Below, one piece after another: positions 35,391-46,352 of a stretch of DNA of 62,000 bases. The notes beneath the pieces were generated by a model. It worked only from the letters and a program-made list of their open reading frames with translations. It did no database searches and was not told the DNA's origin. The first letter of the stretch is position 1. Each line of letters starts with the position of its first letter. The DNA is from Glandiceps talaboti (Eukaryota > Hemichordata > Enteropneusta > Spengelidae), in NCBI RefSeq assembly GCF_964340395.1, contig NC_135567.1, forward strand, positions 9,441,984 to 9,503,983, written 5' to 3'. A program made the position numbers and the translations under genes.

Positions 35391-38300
35391 ATTTACTCTG
35401 CTGTGGTCTGTGACGTGTTGTTGGTGATGGATCCAAGTCTATGATTGTATTTCTGCAGCATCTGTAGCTAATATTGGGTATACATGTAGTTCACAATTGA
35501 GGTGCCTCTGGTCAGTGGGGTATTGATGCCTATAATTCAAAAACCATTAACACTATATATCATTAAATGCAAAAATAATGTGTTCAGGACATTTCATGAG
35601 CAGAAGGGCAGTAGACACCAATTTTGGCAGCTGTGTGCCATTGAGGATGCATGACAAAAATAATGGTGACTGAGTGTATGCATTTTTATTTTGATGGCTG
35701 GTTGGTCATTGACAGCTTATTTTATTTTATTTTATTTACTATCTGACAATAATCAAAATCAACTGTGGTAGAGAGCATAACAGATATTTCTAATAGAAAT
35801 AATGTGTGTTGATCACGAAAAACTAGACAAAGATTAGCACAGGTTTTGAAACTAAGAAATATCAGCTCTAAATACCTTTTCATATAGTTTGCAGCATATT
35901 TGAATCCTGGCAGGTGTCTATTGCACATTCTGATTTTGTTGAGTTATCTGAGTAGAAAGAGAGAGACTTACAGGTAAGCCATGTCATGGTCATGCTAAAA
36001 CAATAAATTGATTCTAATCAATACATTGATTATCTCCAGATTATCATTCTGTCTTGGACATTAGTTTATAACTGATGAACATAATAGAGATCTTGTGAAT
36101 GAAAGCTGGACAGAGTGAAATCAACTCACCTTGCAGACAGCATTATGCAACTCATGAACAAAGAATGTCACAGTGATTGGTGAATAAAGAACAATAGTCT
36201 GCAGAGCAGTATGCAAATTATGATTCATACTTTGAGATTGATCAAAACTGTGGCTGGACAATGGGAAACAGTTAATGAAATACTTGTTTCACTTCACATG
36301 GAGCAACACATGGATGACTGCATTGCTAAATGAAACAAGTAAATCGCTACAAAATGTTGCAGATATATCCATACTCCATCCTTTGCATTGTGACCAATAC
36401 ATTTCACTTTTCGATGTAAAATCTAATTGCATTGACAAAAAATAAACATGAAATTGGCATTAAAAGATACAATGAAATAAATATGAATTTCACCGATCAT
36501 GGAGCCTGCTATCTTGGGTGTGTCAGATGAAAATTCATGCCATCAAATTGACACAGATATATATAGGAAATATGACATTATTGTTTCAATACAGTGATAG
36601 TTGGCATTGACGACATATTAGAAAGAGATGGCAATGTGACAAACTCTTTCACACTGAATTGGGCACATCAGCTCATTTAACTCTTCTATAACTTCACCAG
36701 TATCGTTACCCATTCAATTTGTATGGCCTGGCCTGATTGATAACATATCTGGATATCAAAGGCATTAGATTTCGATCAGTTTGAATAAACATTTTTTTTC
36801 ATTGGAGATGGTAGAAGTGAACAAAAAGACCTCACATCACAGAGGCCAAAAAAGAAAATGCAATTGTACATTGTGTGTTATCGGTGAGTTTAGACCAACC
36901 CATTGTGTACATAGTCACAGCACCCTCTAATCCAATTCAATGCATCATTGATGTACAACAATATTTGTGACCTACAAAACCAACCAACAAATAAATGAAC
37001 TTGACAAGCAAACCAACTAACCGACTAACCAACAAACTCAAAGGACCAACCAACTTACCAAACAACTATAAACAAGATAATAAATAATTAAACAACAGAC
37101 AACCAACTAACGCAGACAACAAACCAATCAAGATAAAATAGATATCAACCAACCAACCACCAACCAAATAACCGACAAACCAACCAACCAAATGATGACA
37201 AATCCCACTAATAAACGAAATAAACAACTCATCAACCAACCAACAATACAAACCAGAGGGTGATGTGTTTATATAAACTATTGGTCTGTCAGAACTTATT
37301 AATAAAACAGAATGTATTACAATTTCTTACTGGACTTCATGGTGTTTGGTTCTCCTGTACACTTGCATCAAAAAAGGTTTACCCAATGTGATCAATATCT
37401 GATGCATTAAATAATATATGTTGTCATTCAGGCTGTGCCATAAAGACCGAGGGTTTGACCATACTGGTGAAGTTGTGGAAGGTTTTTGAAGTGATGTGCA
37501 TGATTCAGTGTGAAAGAGTTTCTCATATATGTCTTCTTATTCTGATATGTCATCTAAGACAACTATCAAAGTATTGTCCCAATAATGCCCTACATCCAAT
37601 GTATATCTGTCTCTATGTTAATGCCATTAACTTTCATCTGACACACTCAAAATAATATGCTACATGACTGGTGAAATTCATATTCATTTCACTGTCTTTC
37701 TCACCAATTGCATGTTCATTTATTTTCAATGAATTCCATTTTGCAAGGAAAGGTAAAAGCTATCGGTCAAAATGCAAAGCACAGAGGATGGGTGAATCCA
37801 CCACATGTTGTGGAAATTTCTTTGATTCTTTTATTGCATGCAGCCATCCAGGTGTTGCAACATGCTAACCGACCTGAATAATATATACATATCAACAATA
37901 TCCAAATATGAAATTTAAACACTGTCTATTGGTTTTTAGTTTTCATAGATTTGTATGGACATATTTACCTGTGTTCCACTGTGTGCTTTTATAGCAAATT
38001 ATTGTAAGAGAATTTGAAAAATACTGTACAAATTAAGAGCTGTCAGCTTCCATATTTAAACTTGAAAGTTACTAGTATCTGACCTGAACAGGCATAACTC
38101 CAGTTGATAAACATTATCATCAGATAATTCTAACATCTAATGAGCTTAAATCAATTTTGTGTATGTGCAATCTGACAACAGCAAATCTTTAATGGTTGAG
38201 AAATCTAAATATAACAATTAGTTTAACTTATCTTGGTTGTCTCAAATCTTCATCAGCTTACAGGTTACTGAAATTTCTTGATTTTCATTCATTGACCAGT

Positions 38301-38464
38301 GCATCCATGTCCTTTTACCTGAAAGGACAAAAAATTAAAAGATTAACACTAAAAGTGGAATATTAAGTAATCAATGACAAATTCTTATATATATAGAAAT
38401 TATTGACATATACAATTATCACTGCTTGATACTCAACAACTGTTGGGGCTTTTACATTCCTAAA
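35391..38464. other. No gene recognised
   Basis: AT-rich sequence with the CCAA-rich tract at 36955-37255. Short frames at 37455 and 37671 show no domain. Confidence 0.5.
36955..37255. repeat. Degenerate CCAA-rich tetranucleotide region
   Basis: AACCAACCAACAAA-type sequence through about 300 bp, low complexity. Confidence 0.8.
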
Positions 38465-38655
38465 TCCTTCATTTCTTGATGAAGAATAATATGCAGTTTG
38501 GAGTGATTTGGGTCAGACATTTCAAACTGAGTGACACTCTCCTTACTTACAGCATGGTAAATTTAATCAAACACAGCCGTCACCTGACGGGTTCGAACCC
38601 AGACTGCAGAGGTAAGAGGCGTACGAGCTAACCGCTCAGCCAACGACAACCCTAA
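38465..38655 (-). mobile_element. tRNA-derived SINE
   Basis: The minus strand carries an RNA polymerase III A box TGGCTGAGCGG (38632-38642) and a B box GGTTCGAACCC (38589-38599), in a tRNA-like Ser/Leu-type head. The non-tRNA body runs to about 38465. A second copy at 6645-6735 shares the body and the B box. No complete cloverleaf is apparent, so I do not call it a tRNA gene. Confidence 0.65.
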
Positions 38656-41600
38656 AACCCCACTGATATACATGGTTAAGGGCACCATCAGTAAATGGGG
38701 GGGGGGTCGGGCCGAGGTTATGTAAAATATGACCCTTCCCTTCCCCCCCATCCCTTCTATTACTATTGACCTTCGTCCTGTTAAAATATTTCAAAGACAT
38801 GGTTTACGTGCTGACACTAGTCCCAGAATCAATGGTTTAAAGGACTTAATCCCACCGCTGCCACCATGTTGACATTCTGAATGGTATTGGATATTTCCCA
38901 ACTACTAGCACTGTATAGAATGTGTTAAATCTGCAGTGCATTAATCAATACCAGTGTTTGGATCTCACTGACTGACTTTACACAACAGCAAGAACTTTAA
39001 CACCCAAACACTAGACGGACACACTCCCAATATATTGTCGGGAATGAGATCAACATCTCAACAACAGCATTACAATATATCTTACCCAACTGTTCCTGTT
39101 CTACTCCTGTGAGACCCACTTTGACTTCTCTCCTCACATCACACCTGACAATTAATTCAGTACATGGTTGTCAGCAGTGACTTGATTGACATGGCCTGAT
39201 ATTATTGTACCTACCCTAACCTTCCTTCACACTCTCCCTATCCGATGTGGCAGCAGTAGGATGCCAAATTCCCCCAAAATACAAAATAATGAGTCAAAGT
39301 AAAATGTGACCACCTGGTATACTATTTTCTAGAATTGAATAAATTTACTAATTATTTTATGAGAAGGGAAAACATTTTTATTTAGTAATTTACCAGTATT
39401 TCGTTTCAAAATGTAAGTAAACACAGGCAAATAATTGTAATAGGTAAACTTGGGGATAATAATGAATTTTGGGCAAGCAAATGAGCAAAAATGCTATTGA
39501 AAGCTGCATCAACTGGGAACCATAGACCCTACACCAGTTGGTGTAGGGTCTATGTGGGAACTGAGTATTTAATTTATTCACCCGTGCTAATTTATTCAAA
39601 GAATGTTTTGTACTGAACAAAGGAAAGCTTCTGAATTTGCTTTAACACAGTCAAAATTACAACGAATTTTGCTGTAACTGCAGAAAATACCATAAATAAA
39701 ATTTCAAATTTAATTTAACAGGTGAAAGAGTGAATTGGGCGAGTTGGAGTAGGTAGCAGCTCGGAGCACTATCAAAAGGTAGCAAAGATCGCCATGGCCT
39801 TTTGTTCACACCACATGGGCGGCAAATTTAAAAGATGGGCAACTGCTCAATGAAGTCCGTGAATTTCTTTTCAAAACCTACTAGTTTGGGCGGGGACTTT
39901 TGGTTCGAAACAAGTGGGGAGTTTATGTAAATTTAGTAAAAATTCATTGGGCTAAAACACTAATTGTAATTTTTGCGCGAAATTCCGGTAGTATTCGGTG
40001 GTACAGTCTCGCAACCACGCTACCAAAATAACAGCATTTTTCTGTGAAACACTTTGCAACAACCAGTAGGAGTTTTATACTCAAGCACAAATTCAAACAG
40101 TGCACTTGAAACTAAACATATTAACTAGCCAACCCATCTTCAAAACTCGCTACAAGTCAAACAAACTTTCGCCTGTCATAGTCACGTCTATGGGAGTAGT
40201 TCGACTACTACAGCCTACAGGGGAAAAATTCACGCCGGCTCGGACGCGGACATCACTTCAGTTTTGTGTTTTCCTTAATATTAACAACGAAAGTAGTCTT
40301 ACTTGAAAGTAATTGCTGTTAGTATGGTTAGGTAGGTACAATCCTGATAATATCTTCGTCCAGATGTAGAAGATACGGCTATGAGCCCCAACTCGTAGGT
40401 CGTCGCTAAGTCAAGACCATGAGGGACGTCTAATAAGACGTTACCGTACTATATATATGTTTGTTCTGACCTCGTTGTATTTTTTTTTTGTATTTCAGTC
40501 CTTCGTCATCGTTGAGGGCGTCAGTCATATGCTGTCAATGCTGCTTGCAGGTTTATGAGTCTTTGTATGTATAACTCAAGTCATCTTCCATAAATTCTGC
40601 ACTTTGAAACCAAAGCCTTTATTTTAACAGTCAATGCAACCCAGTCATGCTTCAGTGCCATTTACGCTATGCTTTTTGTATTTTTTCTTACAAGAGTGAC
40701 CAGTCTTTCACTATGTTATGTTTTCCTGCGTTCAAATAAATGCATGCTGTTCATTTGAAACACTGACTCATACTTTGTTTTAAAAACTCATCTATTTATT
40801 TTTTCTAAATTGTTGGATGTGGTGAATACTGTTTGTGTTTAATAGTTGTGTGTTGAGTTGATGAACATGCATTAAAAGAGGATTATGTTACTTGATTAGC
40901 CAGCATACTGCTCTTTGTTAGCCTATATCTGATGGGATGGGTCATGTTCACACATCACATCATTTCAATAGTTTTTGGAATCTTTTCATAGCTTACTTTG
41001 TACAAACATTTTCCATTGTACTCCCTTGCATTTTACAATCTGCCTTGTCTAAATACATATGTTTGTTGTTGATTCAAAATTTGCATCAAAATAGTGCTAT
41101 AGAGAAAAACCGTATAAGACTGTAATCTTGCACAGATACTTTCAAATTTATGCTGTGATGAGATGAAATTCCATTCTTTATACCAATCAAAATTCTATGT
41201 AATTTGACTTCTGTAGATATCTATAATAAATGTTCATGCAAAACATTGATAAAGACATTTTCAGCAGAGCATACAATCTACAGTATTTCTTTCACTGGTA
41301 AAAACAATTTAAGGGCATCTAAGCTCTTGATGTAGCATGTCTATGAATGACCAGCTTGTTTCAATGCCTCCTTTTTTGCTTTATTTGTCTGTCTCTTATC
41401 TTAAGATTTCACATAAATTCAACAGTGCCCTAACTCATTGCCCTATTGGCAATCTTAGGTACACTCGTTCTAAATTGTCCTTGATCTGAAAGGTTAGTTT
41501 CTGCATGACAGGGCTATCTTCTGTGTTTTCCTATATTAATGTCTACATGGCAGGGCCATCGTTCAATTCTGTAATCTTTTATTTGTTACCCTGCAAGGTA

Positions 41601-42147
41601 ATCCAGTAATGAAATCATTACATAATATCAAGCTTATGTCTGCATCATATACAGCACAGTTATAGATAGGGACTGTGTAAGAAAAGATAAAGGAGAGAAG
41701 TACTGAATACAACTAAGTAAGTAATGTTGCAAGGAGTACTATCTACAGTAGTAAAGTATGGTTGAAATTCCTGCTTAAATCTAAATTTCAAACTTAGAGA
41801 ATGCCTGAATAACGTAGTTTTGCCGAAAATAAGATTAAACAGTACAACACCCCACCCCCGTTAGGTCGCCCTCTATAGTTGAGTGTGTACGCAGTAATGA
41901 CTGCGAGTTACGGACTATTTTCATGGATACAACATAGCATCCTAGTTCCTAAGCATGCTACACATTTTCTAGCTGTTACGGGGATGCCAGTGCTTTACCT
42001 ACTTTATAGATATAAGAGTCACCTGGACAGATCGTTTCTCGTTTATTTGTTTCAGTATTGGCGTAGCCTTGAATTGTCCGCCATTTTCGGCATTGCATAT
42101 CTGTATGTGTACTTCATACAAAGATATGTTTAATATCTGACTACATT
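38656..42147. other. No gene recognised; possible regulatory island at 39720-40450
   Basis: 39720-40450 is richer in CpG than its surroundings (GGGCGAGTTGG, GGGCGGGGAC, GCGCGAAATTCCGG), and could be a promoter. A possible plus-strand splice acceptor (TTTTTGTATTTCAG) lies at 40498 and a weak donor (GCAG|GTTTAT) at about 40550, but the small segment between them has no recognisable product. The remainder shows nothing. Confidence 0.3.
39521..39554. other. Perfect 34 bp palindrome
   Basis: Two 16 bp arms (CATAGACCCTACACCA and its exact complement) around a GT centre. TGGGAAC occurs directly on both sides (39514-39520 and 39555-39561). Confidence 0.85.
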
Positions 42148-42280
42148 TTCACTAAGAATCAAAGACCATCAAGATTGCGATCGGTTCAGACTGTAAAATG
42201 AATCATTTGGACGAAATCGTCTGAGGTGGTATCTGAGCTCTGTGGGTGGCCTCTGAGCTCTGTCTGAGAAATCAACTCTA
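42148..42280. repeat. Dispersed repeat (CAGACGATTTCGTCCAA), inverted copy
   Basis: AGACCATCAAGATTGCGATC, GTAAAATGAATCATTTGGAC and GAAATCGTCTGAGGT pair with 24345-24482 read on the other strand. Confidence 0.7.
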
Positions 42281-42499
42281 CCGCACAAAGTCTATACTAC
42301 AAGACTCAAATCTACAACCTGCAGATTCGAAGCCGACCACTCCAACCATTCACCAGTACCCATCACGACTCCACAACCTTCTCTACCACAATTTTCTAAG
42401 TTTTACAGCAACATTCAATAAATCTACACTCACTGTCTATAGGGGGGTATTCCTTTTTTTCCTGCTGGACAGCCAACAATATATTCCCTGAACATTTAA

Positions 42500-42665
42500 A
42501 ATACCGATGATAATAATATGCATTGTACGTGTCAATTAGAGGTCTATTTTATCTATAAGTAGTATAGCAATGGGTTGAAATCGTGATTCATGGAGGGTGC
42601 TGATTTTTGTGTGCGGACCCAAAAATCAATTTGATTTGATATATTGGACCGTACTTTTTGTACCT
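42500..42665. repeat. Dispersed repeat (GTGCGGACCCAAAAATCAAT), third copy
   Basis: It matches 19530-19690 including the upstream GTCTATTTTATCTATA segment. A short fragment (AAAATCGTGATTCA) recurs at 42850. Confidence 0.7.
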
Positions 42666-43109
42666 CTGCACGAATATCTTATTCAATACCATTCATGGTA
42701 TACAATGTGTCGATAATAAGTCATTCCACACAAGATACGTCGTGTCACTCCGCCGGCCTCCTCTCTCCTGACGTGAGAGGGTTTGACTGATCGATCGATG
42801 TGTGAGGGCGCCCCGTCACAGCGTACCATATATAGTAGAGTAATAAGTTAAAATCGTGATTCAATGAGTGTTTTCTTTGCAACCATAGGGATAACATAGT
42901 ATCAGCAGTCTTTGGTTGTGACCAATTTTATTCTTTTACAATTTTGCCAGACAACCTTTTCATACCTAAATTGTCATCCTAATCTTAGATTTCAGCTGAT
43001 TTGGATTTCTGGGTTTATACGAATGTGATGTTTTGACTGGTTTACCCAACCTTCAGTTCTGGGATTATACGAATATCATGTTTACCCAACAGACACAGAG
43101 ACAGGCACA

Positions 43110-43137
43110 GCTAGACAGACAGACAGACAGACAGACA

Positions 43138-43173
<36 letters not shown>

Positions 43174-43200
43174 GTCAGTCACAGACAGACACAGACACAC
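43110..43200. repeat. (GACA)n(CA)n microsatellite
   Basis: A block of CAGA repeats runs directly into about 15 AC units, then mixed CAGACA. Confidence 0.95.
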
Positions 43201-43584
43201 AGATATATAGGCTACTGCAAAAATATACAAACACTTTCGAATATCATATATACTAATACATATAAAGTATATACTTACCATTCAGTCAACTAAAAATCTC
43301 CCGTTAATTATGCAATGAACAGAAAACACATTTCAAGTAACAACTGGAAATATTTTATTATGAAATGAAAACTACAAAAAATAATAAACAACAAAAATGC
43401 TTAGGCAGTACATTAGCTCACAAAAAATACTTTTACAACAAATTATGATCTGAAAGTTCTGATATACGTATTAACTGACTACGTGTATTATGGTGTTCAT
43501 TGACATAAACACCAAGTCAAGTACAACTGCCAGGGATCATGACTGTAAGATATGTCATGTAGTTCCACCCTCACTGGCTTACTC

Positions 43585-44060
43585 TACCCAGGATTGACTG
43601 ATGTGTGAGGGCGTCCTGTCATAGTGTACCTTACGGCTTACCGATGTGTGAGGGCGCCCTGTCATAGTGTACCTTACGGCTTACCGATGTTAGGGCGCCC
43701 TGTCATAATGTACCTTACGGCTTACCGATGTGTGAGGGCGCCCTGTCAAAGTGTACCTTATGGCTTACCGATGTGTGAGGGCCCCCTGTCATGGTGTACC
43801 TTATGGCTTACCGATGTGTGAGGGCACCCTGTCATAGTGTACCTTACGGCTTACCGATGTGTGAGGGCGTCCTGTCATAGTGTACCTTACGGCTTACCGA
43901 TGTGTGAGGGCCCCCTGTCATAGTGTACGTTACGGCTTACCGATGTGAGGGCGCCCTGTCATAATGTACCTTATGGCTTACCGATGTGTGAGGGTGTCCT
44001 GTCATAATGTACCTTATGGCTTACCGATGTGTGAGGGCGTCCTGTCATAGTGTACTTTAG
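43585..44060. repeat. 43 bp tandem repeat, about 11 copies
   Basis: The unit is ACCTTACGGCTTACCGATGT followed by GTGAGGGCGCCCTGTCATAGTGT. Two units lack 3-4 bp. A single related unit lies at about 42795-42835 (GATGTGTGAGGGCGCCCCGT). Confidence 0.95.
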
Positions 44061-45640
44061 AGACTACCAGGGATGTAGCTAATATCCAAAGTAGCCAGTC
44101 AAATGAGAAAAGTAAACGGTATTATCTATAAACCTATAAATCAATACATAATTTCAACGCAACAAGTCTTCACAGTAGACAGAGCAATACACATGCAACA
44201 AAGGGTTTGCAATATGTAAGTAACAATTTAAATTCAATGGTCTACCCTGTAGGTCAAGGGAAAGGTCAAAGGTCACCATCATACAAGAAAGCTTCCATGT
44301 GGGCTTAGACACTTGAATAGTGTCTCTATGTAATCAAGTTTTTTGAGTTATGCTGTAATATAGTGATTTTTTACTACAAATATGGCTGACATTCAATAAA
44401 AGTGACGTGAGCCCCAAAAATAACACATAATAATATTTTTATTTTACAACCTCACTTGTAAACATGGTTTAAAAGCAACTTAGAATGACAAGGCACCTCA
44501 GGTCACTTTCATTTCACTTGGTTGAACACAGAAAAATATTGGAGAATATTATCCAAGAATAAAAGTTCAATACTAGATGATATTATAGACTCTAAATAAA
44601 ATATAATTATACATGTACATACTAGATCATAAACCTGCAACCTGCAACTAAAATCGTACAAAATTAACTTGCATAATATTTGGCAGTGATGATGAGATTC
44701 TCCACAAATGTGAAAATCAGATAGGCATCTTATTAACATATGGATTTGCATATACATGTTATGCATATTAATAATCTCATTTGCATATTACATTGTTGAC
44801 ATTGTTTGCCTGATGTCTGACGTGTTTTTTAAACAAAAAGTCAAAACCAACCTTTTGCATTCAGTACAGTGGTACAGACTAAGGGCCATTTTTCAATAAG
44901 CCATTTTTCATCTTGCAGCAGATCCCACGTGAGCGATTGCGGCCATAGCAACAACTTGAGGGTGGTCGAGCTGAAAGTGTCAAATGCTTAGCAACGCAAT
45001 AGTTCTCAACATCAGGACAAAAGCTCGACCACGATCACGTTTGACAACTGTTGTTGCTAGGCATATTTGCATATCTGATGAGAGCTGCAAAGAGACATAA
45101 ATTCTCTTATTCCAATTCAATGTCTTGACATTTACCAACATGTTTCAAGCCAACATTTTCATCAACATAGTTCACAAAATGCAACTATTTTCAAAACTTC
45201 AGTGACATATACATCTCCTGTATACTCATATCATAGTCCAACATTAGGAGAAAACAAGCCTTCAACTGAAGACATAATCCCAAACTTGTGTGTTTTATGG
45301 CAAAGTTTTTTGTGTAAATTTGAACAATGTGACTAGATACAAAGCTTCATTTATTGACCAATTTGCTATTTGACCTTGAATATGAAGATCAAGGGCAAAG
45401 GTCAAAATATAAAAAGAAAGCTGACCTTTGATGTATAGAAATTTAAATGGGGTCTTTGTTTATTCAACTTGAGTTAACATAGAAAAAAAAATTGCATATC
45501 ACCTTGAAAATGTTTTTCAAGGTCAAAGTCTCATTAGAAAGTTCACTATTGATAATATGAAGATAGACACTTGAAATGATGTCTATATAACAATAATAAC
45601 GTTTTCTTATACTGGATTTATACACTTGTCTCCCAAGAAG
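44061..45640. other. No gene recognised
   Basis: Contains AAAGGTCAAAGGTCA-type sequence (44255-44285, 45370-45420, 45510-45540) typical of decayed repeats, and the inverted repeat at 44930-45065. No supportable gene. Confidence 0.5.
44930..45065. repeat. Imperfect inverted repeat
   Basis: GGCCATAGCAACAACTTG...GTGGTCGAGCT on the left pairs with AGCTCGACCAC...TTGTTGCTAGGC on the right. The arms are about 45 bp with several mismatches. A decayed foldback element is likely. Confidence 0.5.
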
Positions 45641-45652
45641 TTCAGTGAGGGC

Positions 45653-45960
45653 CAATCTGATTAAAATCTGATGTTGTGAAAGCAGCTAAATGCTTTTATT
45701 TACCTCGATTTCCATCGTTTTGTGATGTTTGTTTTTGTTCTGAGTGATCACCGCCTTCCCACATCTGACACAGCTGACAATGCCTAAGAAAGAAGGTTTC
45801 TGATTGGAGGTGCTATTCAATGAAAAACATAATTTTAATGGGATTCCATATGGCGTTGTGTGCGAGCACTCAGAACAAAAACAAACATCACAAAACGATG
45901 GAAATATAGGTAAATAAAAGCATTTAGCCACTTTCACGACATCAGATTTTAATCAGATTG
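45653..45960. mobile_element. Foldback element, CAATCTGATT family, copy 2
   Basis: The terminal inverted repeats start CAATCTGATTAAAATCTGAT and extend for about 100 bp on each side. An exact 9 bp direct repeat AGTGAGGGC lies at 45644-45652 and 45961-45969. The centre is unrelated to that of copy 1. It lies just beyond the 3' end of gene 2. The MULE-type assignment rests on duplication length and arm length only. Confidence 0.75.
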
Positions 45961-46049
45961 AGTGAGGGCCATCCCTCATGGGCTCAGTGTTAAGTATAAA
46001 ACTTTTGGAGATAACACACAAACTCTGCTTGTTAATTACAAACATGGCT

Positions 46050-46352
46050 GCCATGTATTTTCTTATATGGGCATCTAGATGTTTTCTATGTTCCTACATG
46101 GGCATTAACACTACCAACTTTTTGTTCATCCATGTAATTATCCTTATATGGATAGCTTTTTTCTTCTGTTCTTCCTTATATGGGTATCTACAGATCAGAT
46201 TTCTACCGGTATGTCCTTATATGGGCATTAACACAGTCACCCTTCTGTTCAGCCATACATTACTTTATATGGATGACTGCTGTTCTCCCAGGTTATTCCT
46301 TATATAGGCATCTAAATTACTGTTGTCATGGTGTCTCCACGTCCTTATATGG
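46050..46352. repeat. Degenerate ~40 bp repeat carrying CCTTATATGG motifs, overlapping the end of gene 2
   Basis: CCTTATATGG or a one-to-two base variant occurs at 46061, 46093, 46142, 46174, 46215, 46262, 46298 and 46343, spaced 31-49 bp and often followed by GCAT or GTATCTA. On the minus strand the three rightmost copies are read as HIR, AYIR and SSI-stop at the C-terminus of the zinc-finger protein. The others lie in the presumed 3' UTR. Confidence 0.6.

Noticed and set aside
38589-38642. Functional tRNA gene
   Set aside because: A and B boxes are present, but no complete cloverleaf is apparent and a sibling copy shares the non-tRNA body; a SINE explains it better.
40498-40552. Small plus-strand exon between TTTTTGTATTTCAG and GCAG|GTTTAT
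   Set aside because: The donor is weak, the segment has no recognisable product and no partner exon was found.
41879-42133. 84-codon plus frame with several hydrophobic stretches
   Set aside because: No domain, no splice context, no neighbouring exon found; cannot be told from chance.
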